From the NCBI RefSeq assembly GCF_030546645.1, contig NZ_JAUOTO010000002.1:620001-684000 (forward strand): DNA of 64,000 bases, in the 5' to 3' direction. Shown one piece after another: positions 56,176-64,000 of this stretch (positions are counted from its first letter, which is position 1; every line of letters starts with the position of its first letter). The translations under genes and the position numbers were made by a program. This DNA is from Flavitalea plasmicola. GTDB lineage: Bacteria > Bacteroidota > Bacteroidia > Chitinophagales > Chitinophagaceae. The notes under the pieces were generated by a model that was not told the DNA's origin, searched no databases, and worked only from the letters and a program-made list of their open reading frames with translations.

Positions 56176-58449
56176 CTAAAAAGGGTATCCGATGGCCAGG
56201 TTCAGCACCATATTGGAGATGTCGGTGGTTTTGTTGAACACCCATTTATGTCCGTTGGGGAGCCAGGGATATCGCACGGGGGTAGCGACGTCTACGCGTA
56301 AGACGATGATGCTGAGGTCAAAGCGCAATCCGGTGCCGATGCCCACCCCTACATCATTCAGGAAACGGCTGGAGAAAGCGGAACCTACCCGGGAACTGTC
56401 ATATGTGCGCGTCCAGATATTACCTGCGTCAATGAATAGCGCCCAGCGGACGATGGAGAACAGTTTGGTCCTGTATTCCAGGTTCATTTCCAGCTTGACA
56501 TCCCCGGGCTGGTCGGGCAGGAAAGCATTTTTGTTGGGATTGCCGGTATAAAAGGAACCGGGGCCCAGCGCTCTTGCCCGGAAGGCGCGGATGTCGTTGG
56601 TACCGCCCGCGAAAAACTGTTTTACAAAAGGCATGGTGCTACTATTACCATACGCGATGCCGATGCCTCCGGTGATCCGGGAAGCCAGCATGCTGTATCT
56701 GCCAAAACTGAGATAGTGGCGGATATCCCCCTCCAGCCGGATGTATTGGGAGAAGGGCGTGTTAAAAATGTGGATTTCCTTGCCTTTGTCGAGGTTGGCG
56801 CCCGTGAACAGTCCCAGAAGGTTGCCTGAGAGGTCCACATTGCCATTAAGGTAAAAATTATGTGTTTTCCGGTTGGGCCTTGCCTGGGAATTGTAGTTGA
56901 AATTATAAACGCTGCCGATGATAAATTTTGTTTCTATGGCCCTTGCCAGGGCAATAGTTGTATCCAGCACCGCCTGGTAGTTGGGGTTGATATTGGTGGG
57001 CCGGACATAGTTGATCCCCAGTAACGTTATCGTATGCTCAGTAGCCAGGGATTGTTTAAAGATATATCCAAAGCTTGTTCTTGCGGAAGTCAGCGTATAT
57101 TGACTGCTCCTGTCAAAAAGGTCATAACCGAGGTTGATCCTTGTCTTTGGAACGAATTGGCTGCTGGTGCTCCAATGAAATGGCCCGGATATGATACGGG
57201 GGAAATATAAGTTCAGGTCTACTCCCCCTCTCCTGGTGCCTATTTTCACGCCCTGGCCCAACAGCTGTTCTTCCAGGCCTGCATAAATGCTGGTCGTAAA
57301 CAGCTCCGCTCCTTTAAACAGGTTGCGGTTACGCCAGCTGACCGATATTTCGCCGCCCGTCGTATTGTCGCTCCGGGTTAGACCCGATACTTCAAACCGG
57401 ATGGATTTTTTTTGCGTGGGGTTCAGATAATAGGTGAGAGCGAGTTGGTTAGCGCCCGAATCTGATTTTTCGTACCGGGCCTTGACAAATCTGAATACGC
57501 CCAGGCTTACAAGGCGGCTGAGGGTCTGTGTGTGCGTATTGAGTCCGTAAATGCTTCCCGGCCTATAGATGATCGTGTTGTTGAATAAGTATGGCTTGAA
57601 AAGATGGGCGGTGTCGACGAGCTGTATACCCCCGGGGATGACGACACCCTTGCGGCTGGTATCCGAATGCAGATCATATTCGGCAAATACCTTTATCTTA
57701 TTGATACGCCAAATCTGGCGGGCCTCGTCCGGTGTCTCATCCTTTAACTTCACAAACATATCCAGTTGGTGATTGCCTACGGTGGTATCCAGGTCTACCA
57801 CGAGATAGTTTGGATTGAAGAAGTAAAACCCTCTTTGTTTTAGCCGTGTATCGATGCGTACGCGTTCGTTCTTGATGACGTCCAGGTCATAAGGATTACC
57901 CTTTCGCAGACGGCTCCGTCGCTTGACGCTATCGATCCTTCTGCCGAGGTCGGTGCTGTCGCCGGGGAAGCTCACATTCCGTATGGTATATTGCGGGCCA
58001 AACACCGCGGTATAGATAGCCGTGAGCTTTTTATTTTTCACGGGCGCCTCCAGCTTGACCGTATCCCTGAAATAACCTTTGTTCTCCAGGTGATTCTGCA
58101 GCACGTCCCGGTTTTTTTCCAGCAACGTAGGGGTAGCAAGGACGGGGGGCTCACCCACCTTGTATTTCAGCCAGTGTTTAAACCCCTTTTCCTTAGTAGT
58201 TGTCCCTGCGATGTTGTAGATCCAAAGCCTGACACGGAGGCCCAGGATCTTGTTGTTGAGGCGTGGGCGCATAAGGTCTCCCAGTTCGGAGGCCATCGCT
58301 TTGGCCTTCTTTTTTTTGACGTCCGTGGTTTGTGTCTTTACCTTATTGGCAACATATAAATTCTGCCCTTCGGACAGATATTTGGATTCGTTGCAAGCCG
58401 CCAACAGCGATACGATATATAAAAGATATAGGAGTCTCCGGATCGTCAT
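56176..58449 (-). CDS. tamA: TamA-like BamA/Omp85-family outer-membrane protein
   Basis: 757 residues with a lipoprotein-type signal (MTIRRLLYLLYIVSLLAACN, cysteine at 19), a feature of the Bacteroidota version. Several POTRA-like periplasmic modules (TAVFGPQYTIRNVSFPGDS, RGFYFFNPNYLVVDLDT) precede an Omp85 16-stranded barrel with FFAGGTNDIRAFRARALGPG, the lid-loop RGF/RAF element, and a closing strand NMVLNLAIGYPF. With the TamB-like protein encoded immediately upstream on the same strand (5-base gap), it forms the translocation and assembly module that inserts certain outer-membrane proteins or moves lipids. Confidence 0.9.
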   Translation of the reverse strand: MTIRRLLYLLYIVSLLAACNESKYLSEGQNLYVANKVKTQTTDVKKKKAKAMASELGDLMRPRLNNKILGLRVRLWIYNIAGTTTKEKGFKHWLKYKVGEPPVLATPTLLEKNRDVLQNHLENKGYFRDTVKLEAPVKNKKLTAIYTAVFGPQYTIRNVSFPGDSTDLGRRIDSVKRRSRLRKGNPYDLDVIKNERVRIDTRLKQRGFYFFNPNYLVVDLDTTVGNHQLDMFVKLKDETPDEARQIWRINKIKVFAEYDLHSDTSRKGVVIPGGIQLVDTAHLFKPYLFNNTIIYRPGSIYGLNTHTQTLSRLVSLGVFRFVKARYEKSDSGANQLALTYYLNPTQKKSIRFEVSGLTRSDNTTGGEISVSWRNRNLFKGAELFTTSIYAGLEEQLLGQGVKIGTRRGGVDLNLYFPRIISGPFHWSTSSQFVPKTRINLGYDLFDRSSQYTLTSARTSFGYIFKQSLATEHTITLLGINYVRPTNINPNYQAVLDTTIALARAIETKFIIGSVYNFNYNSQARPNRKTHNFYLNGNVDLSGNLLGLFTGANLDKGKEIHIFNTPFSQYIRLEGDIRHYLSFGRYSMLASRITGGIGIAYGNSSTMPFVKQFFAGGTNDIRAFRARALGPGSFYTGNPNKNAFLPDQPGDVKLEMNLEYRTKLFSIVRWALFIDAGNIWTRTYDSSRVGSAFSSRFLNDVGVGIGTGLRFDLSIIVLRVDVATPVRYPWLPNGHKWVFNKTTDISNMVLNLAIGYPF

Positions 58450-58454
58450 ACTTA

Positions 58455-61400
58455 TTATTTTGGGGATTCGGCCTGCGCCTTTTTAGCTCTGCGTCGTTCT
58501 TCGAGTTTTTCTTCCCGCGTACGGCCGAATATTTCCTTGAGCTTGTTATAGTCGAATGTCAAAATAAAACTCACGCCTGTCTCTACTACCTGTCCCTCTA
58601 TTACGGCCTGGTATTGATTTTTCCGGTAGGCCCGCACCATATAACGGCCGTCCTTGGTGAGCTTGTAATCCACTGCCAGATCGCCCGCAATGTTGGAGGC
58701 TTGCTGGTTAGGGTTGCCTTCCCCCTGTACATCGAAGTTGCTGCCCACACTGACCTGGATACGGTCGTTGAAAAGCCGCTTGGACACCTGGACGGTGGCT
58801 TCGGTATAATCCCGTTCGACACCTGTGCTGAAATCCTGCTGCTGATTGAGATCGAAATGAATATCAACGCCCTTAATAAGACTGGCTGCCAGCTGGTCCA
58901 ACTGATTGGTGAGGATCTGGCTCGCGCTCTGGAAAGCCAGGCTGCCGACACTGCTACCACCTCCCGCCGCGCTTTGCAGGGGGTCGTCTCCTACAAAACG
59001 GTTTAAGAGGAGCAAAGCGAATACCTGCTTATCCAGTTCGGACTCCTGCACGCGTATCTGCTGCAGCTTTTGATCCACATCCGGCCAGAGGGCCAGGTAG
59101 CTGGGCGGCAGGGTAATGTCGAAAGTTATCTTGGGTTTCATCAGTTCGCCTTCCATCTTCAGGGTCACCAAAAAAGGCAGCTTTTGTTTGAATTTATTAA
59201 TCTCCGCCTGGGTGCGGCCTGCAATTTCGTTTGCTATCAGATCGATGGAAGGTGTATTGGCCGCATAGGTAGCGGTGATATCCAGCTCTGCCTTCATGAT
59301 ATCCCCTGTCCAGGTGATGGTGCTGCCCCGCTGGATGTCAAATTTCCGTTTCAGCACATTAAACGAAAGGTTATAAGCGCCACTCTCCACTTCATATCCA
59401 CCCGTCAGCTCCATCCGACCCGATTGGTCCATGGAAAACACGAGGTTGGATCTGCCTCTGGCCGTAAGCGCATCGCCATTCCGTTCGTCCACGATGATGG
59501 TGAACAGGGCGCTGCTGTCTGTGGCGACGTTGAGGCTGATGTCCATTCCCTTGATGACGGACTGCGCGGCCATTAGTTTAGCACGCTGATCTACCAATGT
59601 GTCACCCGGGTGACCCTTATCCATAAAACGAACTACCCCTTGTCTGTCCACTATTTCCGGGTTGTTTTCCGGCAGGACAAAGGTGAAGTCCGTTCTCTTG
59701 TTGACCCGCAGGTCCCCGTCCACCTGCGGGGTGTTGCCATCTCCGGACAGGCTGACGGAAGCATCCATATTCAAGGCGCCGTAAAACATCCTGTCGCTGG
59801 CCTGACGGGCATTCACCAAACGGAAATTACTTGCATTCAAAAAGATATCAAATTTGAAGTCGCTGTAATTCTTCGTGTACACGTTGCCATCAATAGTGGC
59901 TTTGTTGCCGGCGGAGTCCTGAAAGGCAAATTCGGTGAAGTTGAAGCCATCCGAGTCGAATTCGATGTTGTCATTCGCAAGTTTCAAGGGCTCGCCCGAG
60001 ATCACCGGAACGATGAAGGCATTGTCGAAGTGCAGGTTGCCAGTGATACCCGGCTGGTCCATGGTGCCTTTCAGCGCCAGCTTGCCTTTGAGGAATCCTT
60101 TCAGATCCTTCACCTGGGAAGTAGCAAAAGGTTTCAGGGAAGCCAGGTTCAGCTGCCGGAGGTCCAGCACCAAATCCATGCGGCTGTCCTTCATATAATA
60201 TTCTCCTTTGACGGCTACGTCATTCTGGTGACCCGTGAGGCGGACATCTGCGGTGAGGGCGTCGGCCTTCTCATTGCCGACCTTGATAGCCAGGTCGCCG
60301 ACGGAGTCCTTCCTGTAACTGAGATCCTTTATCTGCAGGTCCGAGGTAAACAGAGGCGAGGAAGTCGGGTTCTTCACTTGTGCCTTGCCGTTGAGGACGC
60401 CTTCCACGGACAGGGAGTCCTGGTCGGCAAAGCGCGACAACGTGCCCAGCCGAAAGTTGGAGAACGTCACGTCGATGGGCGAATTGGAAATATTTTGCGT
60501 GCTGTTGACCTGCAATGCTTCCCCTTTGTTTTCGATCCTGAAATCATGGACGAGGACGCCGGCGGAGTCGTATTGAAAGAAATTGTCCTGGCTTACCTGC
60601 CATTTGTCGTAATTCAGCAGAAGGCTGTCGGGGTGAAGGGTGAACTTCAGCCCATCTATCAGCTTCTCCAGCTGACCTGCCAGCCTGTAGCGGTCTTTCC
60701 CTTTTCTGTCTTTCAGCAGCGCCGTGGTGAACAGCTTGTCCTCGGCCAGCCATCCGTGCACGGAGGTCTGGTAAAGGGAAAAGCCGCTGCCCTGTCCGGA
60801 GGCTATGTCGACCGTGTAGCGCAGCTGACCGCTGTCGGCTCCCGCGCTGTGCGCTGAAGCCGTCATATGCTGGAACACCTGCGTTCCCACCTGGACGCGG
60901 GGAGCGTTCATGGAGAGGCGGATGTCATCGTAACGACTGTTGAAGTAGAGGAAGCCCGTCACCGTATCGGTGCCCTTGAGAGCGGGCATGTAGGCCAGCA
61001 CAAGCGGGGAAGTCCTGAAACGCAGCTGCATACGCCACTCCTGCTCTGTAAAGGCCGAGTCTTTATACCCATTGATCCTGTAATAATTGTTGATCGTATG
61101 CTGAAGAGCCCGTTGCACTTCCGTCAGCTTGTAGCGGCCATTCCAGTCCAGGTCGGCCATTTCCGCATGCAGCTGTATGTCCTGGATCCCGTTGGCATGG
61201 TCTGCTGTCAGGATGATGCTGTCGGTGGCGAATTTTTTTGTGCCCTGCAGCAGCGCCAGGCTGTCCATTCTCAGGTGGCCGATAAGCGAGTCCGGGTTCG
61301 TGCTGACAAAGTCCGCGTTCACGTGTCCTTTGAACTGCAGGGTATCTTTCACGAGGTGGAGGGCGTGCAAGTCGGCCGTATCGATGCGCCAATCCAGGCG

Positions 61401-63386
61401 CACGGCGGGGAATTTACCGGCCAGCCCGGCGGAGGCATGAAGGTCGAAGCCGATGGCGGTATCATGGATGGCGGATCGCAACTCCGCATGTTCATTGGCC
61501 ACTGATCCGTCGAAGAAAAAGTTATGGTAGGTATATTGCCGGATCGTGGCGGACTGAAGGCGGCCATGCAGCACCGCATTGGCCGTGTGCTGATCCAGTC
61601 CCCTTCCTTTTGCCGTGAAGTCAGCGGTGATCAATCCCCATTGGACACTGTCCTTCAGGATATAGCCCAGGTCCAGCGCCTTTGTCTGCAAGGCCAGGTC
61701 ATAGCGGGCATTTTTGGGATCCCTGAACTGCTGGATATAGCCTTTCAGGACCACCGTCCCTGAAGTGGTCGCCAGCACCAGGTCGCTGTTGAAGCCCGAC
61801 ATATCACCCTGCAGTCTGCCGCGCACGGTGAAGCGGGCGGGGATGGCGATGTTGGCGGGTAATGTCCCTTTAGGCAGCAACGCTTCCAGGCTTTTGCGGC
61901 TGCCGGACATGCTGGCTATGTTCAAGTTGGCCGAGACATGTTTGACATCCATGGGATGGAGTACTGTGCCGGAGAGGTCCACGGCGATATCCTGCAGGCC
62001 GCTGAAACGGAAACGTTCCACCTGCAGGGCATCCAGTGTCCCTTTGACACGGGCATCGACATTCCAGGTATCGTTGGGGTGAAAGGCCGGCTGTGCGGCC
62101 AGGGATGGAATGAAGAGCAGCACATCCTTCACCTGTATGCGGCTGCCGGGCAGGTCCAGGTCGACCAGGGTGTGTACCGGGTCTTTTACCATCGCGGCGG
62201 GGGAAGAATAATGAAGTGTCAGGCTTCTTTGGATCAGCGTTCCGGGGGTACGGAGCAGGAGGTTCTGCAGGCTGGTGTGGTGGGCGGTATACAGGAAGGA
62301 CGACTGCAGCTGCCGCAGGTCGAAGCCGGAACGCTCGGTGAGCTGACCTTTGGTGATGACGCCGCTGAGCGAATCCGCGCTGTAGAAGAGGTTGTTACCA
62401 TGCAGAGAGAGATCATGGATATCCAGGTGGGCGTAATCCATTCCCTTCGGCTGGCGACGCTGCGTATTATCGTCATAGCGGGCATCCGTGCTGTCCAGCT
62501 CCAGGGCTTTTATCCTGAACACCTGTTTGTCGACGTCGACCGACTGCACTTCTGCCGCCAGCCGTCCCAGCCGGAGGCTGGTGGTCATAGAGGTGACCTC
62601 GTTGCTATAGTCGATCCTGCTGTCGGCAAAGCCGATCCTCCCTAATTGAAAGTCCATGGGGGCACCGGTGGCGACAGCGTTGGCAATGGCGGTGTCCGGG
62701 ATCACCAGCGGCTTATACTGCCGGATACGAGCCTGCAGCCCTTTCATCTGGAACTGGGTCACATGGAAGGAAAGCTTTGCAGGATCGAAGGCGTCCAGGT
62801 GGGTGACGCTGTGATCGATCCATATTTCTATGTCATTCCCTGTCAACGTATCCTTATACAGGAACCGGACCTTATTCAGCTGCAGCTCCCGTAGCGACAT
62901 TTTCATAGAGGAAGTGCCTTTATCAGCGGGCTGCTTGCCCGCAGGGCTGGAAAAGGCATCCGCAATGAACTGGAAATTAAAGGTCGTGTCCGGCAGAAGA
63001 CGTTTTATCTTCATCGTAATGGCTTCCAGCTGCACCTTGCCAATGTCGATATTGTTGTGCAGGAGTCCCCACATATGGATGTTGACGTCGATCAGGCCGG
63101 CTGAGAGCAGCGTATCCTTCTGCCTGTCTTCCAGATAAATATTCTTCAGCACTATGTTTTCGGGGAACCTGATATAGAGGTTGCCGATATTAACCCGGGT
63201 TTGCAGCTTCCGGGAAAGGTATTTTTCGGCTTTGCCACGTATAATGTTCTGGATATAAGGGGTCTGTATCAAAAAGATCACGATGATCAGGATGATGATG
63301 ATGGAAGCCGTGATCTTTAGAAATATTCTCGCCAACCTGCGTATGACGGATCTGCGCGGTCTATTTTTAGGCTGGCTGCTCTGCAT
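58455..63386 (-). CDS. tamB: TamB-like translocation/assembly module protein (DUF490)
   Basis: 1643 residues. A basic N-terminus, one membrane anchor at about 20-42 (ASIIIILIIVIFLI), and an AsmA-like start (NIIRGKAEKYLSRKLQTRVN) lead into a very long repetitive beta-strand region typical of periplasmic lipid-bridge proteins. The C-terminal DUF490/TamB domain contains GGYEVESGAYNLSFNVLKRK, the LPFLVTLKMEGELMKPKITF segment and KVSKRLFNDRIQVSVGSNF-like residues (VSKRLFNDRIQVSVGSNFDV). It spans the periplasm from the inner membrane to TamA. First gene of the two-gene unit; bacterial TamB proteins are implicated in outer-membrane protein assembly and phospholipid transport. Confidence 0.93.
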   Translation of the reverse strand: MQSSQPKNRPRRSVIRRLARIFLKITASIIIILIIVIFLIQTPYIQNIIRGKAEKYLSRKLQTRVNIGNLYIRFPENIVLKNIYLEDRQKDTLLSAGLIDVNIHMWGLLHNNIDIGKVQLEAITMKIKRLLPDTTFNFQFIADAFSSPAGKQPADKGTSSMKMSLRELQLNKVRFLYKDTLTGNDIEIWIDHSVTHLDAFDPAKLSFHVTQFQMKGLQARIRQYKPLVIPDTAIANAVATGAPMDFQLGRIGFADSRIDYSNEVTSMTTSLRLGRLAAEVQSVDVDKQVFRIKALELDSTDARYDDNTQRRQPKGMDYAHLDIHDLSLHGNNLFYSADSLSGVITKGQLTERSGFDLRQLQSSFLYTAHHTSLQNLLLRTPGTLIQRSLTLHYSSPAAMVKDPVHTLVDLDLPGSRIQVKDVLLFIPSLAAQPAFHPNDTWNVDARVKGTLDALQVERFRFSGLQDIAVDLSGTVLHPMDVKHVSANLNIASMSGSRKSLEALLPKGTLPANIAIPARFTVRGRLQGDMSGFNSDLVLATTSGTVVLKGYIQQFRDPKNARYDLALQTKALDLGYILKDSVQWGLITADFTAKGRGLDQHTANAVLHGRLQSATIRQYTYHNFFFDGSVANEHAELRSAIHDTAIGFDLHASAGLAGKFPAVRLDWRIDTADLHALHLVKDTLQFKGHVNADFVSTNPDSLIGHLRMDSLALLQGTKKFATDSIILTADHANGIQDIQLHAEMADLDWNGRYKLTEVQRALQHTINNYYRINGYKDSAFTEQEWRMQLRFRTSPLVLAYMPALKGTDTVTGFLYFNSRYDDIRLSMNAPRVQVGTQVFQHMTASAHSAGADSGQLRYTVDIASGQGSGFSLYQTSVHGWLAEDKLFTTALLKDRKGKDRYRLAGQLEKLIDGLKFTLHPDSLLLNYDKWQVSQDNFFQYDSAGVLVHDFRIENKGEALQVNSTQNISNSPIDVTFSNFRLGTLSRFADQDSLSVEGVLNGKAQVKNPTSSPLFTSDLQIKDLSYRKDSVGDLAIKVGNEKADALTADVRLTGHQNDVAVKGEYYMKDSRMDLVLDLRQLNLASLKPFATSQVKDLKGFLKGKLALKGTMDQPGITGNLHFDNAFIVPVISGEPLKLANDNIEFDSDGFNFTEFAFQDSAGNKATIDGNVYTKNYSDFKFDIFLNASNFRLVNARQASDRMFYGALNMDASVSLSGDGNTPQVDGDLRVNKRTDFTFVLPENNPEIVDRQGVVRFMDKGHPGDTLVDQRAKLMAAQSVIKGMDISLNVATDSSALFTIIVDERNGDALTARGRSNLVFSMDQSGRMELTGGYEVESGAYNLSFNVLKRKFDIQRGSTITWTGDIMKAELDITATYAANTPSIDLIANEIAGRTQAEINKFKQKLPFLVTLKMEGELMKPKITFDITLPPSYLALWPDVDQKLQQIRVQESELDKQVFALLLLNRFVGDDPLQSAAGGGSSVGSLAFQSASQILTNQLDQLAASLIKGVDIHFDLNQQQDFSTGVERDYTEATVQVSKRLFNDRIQVSVGSNFDVQGEGNPNQQASNIAGDLAVDYKLTKDGRYMVRAYRKNQYQAVIEGQVVETGVSFILTFDYNKLKEIFGRTREEKLEERRRAKKAQAESPK

Positions 63387-63651
63387 AGTCTGTGATTCGA
63401 TGATATTTAAGTTATAGTATTAACCTTATTTGACAAAATACAGACCATTTTCTCCAACTGTTCAAATTTTCATTTACAAGCTACCGTAAAGGGAAAATAT
63501 TGTAACTCAAGGGATTTGTTACGTTTTTTCCCCAGGGGCGTACCTATTTTTCTACACGGGGCGTCTTTCATCCCACCCCCGGGCATGCTTTAAAGCAGCG
63601 GAATTTCTGGCTTCCGATTTGTCGTACTCCTACTACAAAATTCCGTGGATT

Positions 63652-64000
63652 ATGCTCAAGCAACTTCAAACGCAGAAGCAACAGCACACGATCCTGCCCC
63701 AGCAGATTGAATTACTCAACCTTTTCCATTTGAACACTTTGGAGCTGGAACAACGAATACAGGACGAATTGACCGAGAACCCGGTTCTCGAAGAGACGGC
63801 ATCCGGCGACGAGAGCCTTTCGGACAAGTTCTCCAAAGATACGGTGCAGGATTTTCAGAATTGGGAAGAATATGGCTACGACGATATTCCTGATTATAAG
63901 ACTGAATATAAGAATTATCTTTCTACGGAGAAGATCCCCGAAAAGCCCATGGCCGAGCAAACGGATTTCCGGGAAGAGCTGAAGCGCCAGTGCCGTTATC
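63652..64000 (+). CDS. rpoN: RNA polymerase sigma-54 factor (RpoN), N-terminal part
   Basis: 116 codons from the ATG at 63652 are inside the window; the gene continues past the right edge. The sequence starts MLKQLQTQKQQHTILPQQIE and continues LLNLFHLNTLELEQRIQDEL, TENPVLEE: the Gln-rich region I of sigma-54, which binds activators and the -12 element. An acidic region II follows (DESLSDKFSKDTVQDFQNWE, EYGYDDIPDYK). Sigma-54 directs transcription from -24/-12 promoters that need an ATP-driven enhancer-binding protein. A matching promoter is proposed at 46651-46665. Divergent from tamB with a 265-base gap. Confidence 0.93.
   Translation, partial: MLKQLQTQKQQHTILPQQIELLNLFHLNTLELEQRIQDELTENPVLEETASGDESLSDKFSKDTVQDFQNWEEYGYDDIPDYKTEYKNYLSTEKIPEKPMAEQTDFREELKRQCRY

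Noticed and set aside
1..64000. tRNA, rRNA, insertion sequences, prophage or toxin-antitoxin genes
   Set aside because: No cloverleaf with a GTTCRA arm, no transposase or integrase, and no phage structural genes were recognised on either strand.

Overview
The window comes from a member of the phylum Bacteroidota, most likely family Chitinophagaceae or a close relative; the genus cannot be fixed from sequence alone. The evidence is lineage-specific: an ECF sigma factor / FecR anti-sigma / SusC-type TonB receptor unit, three LytS-type kinase + LytTR regulator pairs, a PorP/SprF protein next to an Ig-repeat adhesin with a gliding-motility-type (T9SS type B) C-terminus, DUF4249 and DUF4252 proteins, and -7 promoter boxes of the TAnnTTTG type. 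No tRNA, rRNA, CRISPR array, transposase or phage gene was seen. Gene order looks chromosomal.

Layout. 1-1917 (minus): SusC N-terminus, FecR and ECF sigma factor. 2036-4432 (plus): an outer-membrane barrel, a small membrane protein and a zinc alcohol dehydrogenase. 4437-5915 (minus): ModE-like regulator, diheme cytochrome and [2Fe-2S] subunit of an isoquinoline-oxidoreductase-type enzyme, without the molybdenum subunit. 5957-15017: a hydrolase block (amidohydrolase, GH92 alpha-mannosidase, thioredoxin, GH36 alpha-galactosidase, DinB, GH20 hexosaminidase), interrupted at about 10.04-10.40 kb by what looks like a roughly 360-nt structured non-coding RNA with its own promoter and terminator. 15046-19871 (minus): a tightly coupled TonB receptor / DUF4249 / histidine kinase / LytTR operon. 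19997-32892: GH15 glucanohydrolase, DUF481 barrel, kinase/LytTR pair, DPP-IV peptidase + CDGSH protein, TldD/TldE pair, and a third kinase/LytTR pair.

33154-38494 (minus) is a surface operon: giant Ig-like adhesin, PorP/SprF-like partner, OmpA anchor. 38803-39390 is an N-terminally truncated HAD-IIA phosphatase pseudogene. 39840-43953 holds a nucleoid-associated protein, an SDR, a phytanoyl-CoA dioxygenase and a Gfo/Idh/MocA oxidoreductase. 44586-46537 (minus) is a sigma factor / anti-sigma-like / double DUF4252 operon ending in a clear terminator. 46694-54208 (plus) holds three paralogous MacB/FtsX-type permeases headed by a sigma-54-like -24/-12 promoter and separated by two related, oppositely oriented heptamer-repeat hairpin elements. 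54255-56103 carries small stress-type and hypothetical proteins. 56176-63386 (minus) is a TamA/TamB pair, and the window ends inside rpoN (sigma-54).

Most noteworthy: the candidate structured RNA at 10.04-10.40 kb; the sigma-54-type promoter and heptamer inverted-repeat elements of the permease trio, with rpoN in the same window; the receptor-to-kinase operon at 15-20 kb; the decayed HAD gene; and the oxidoreductase operon lacking its catalytic subunit.
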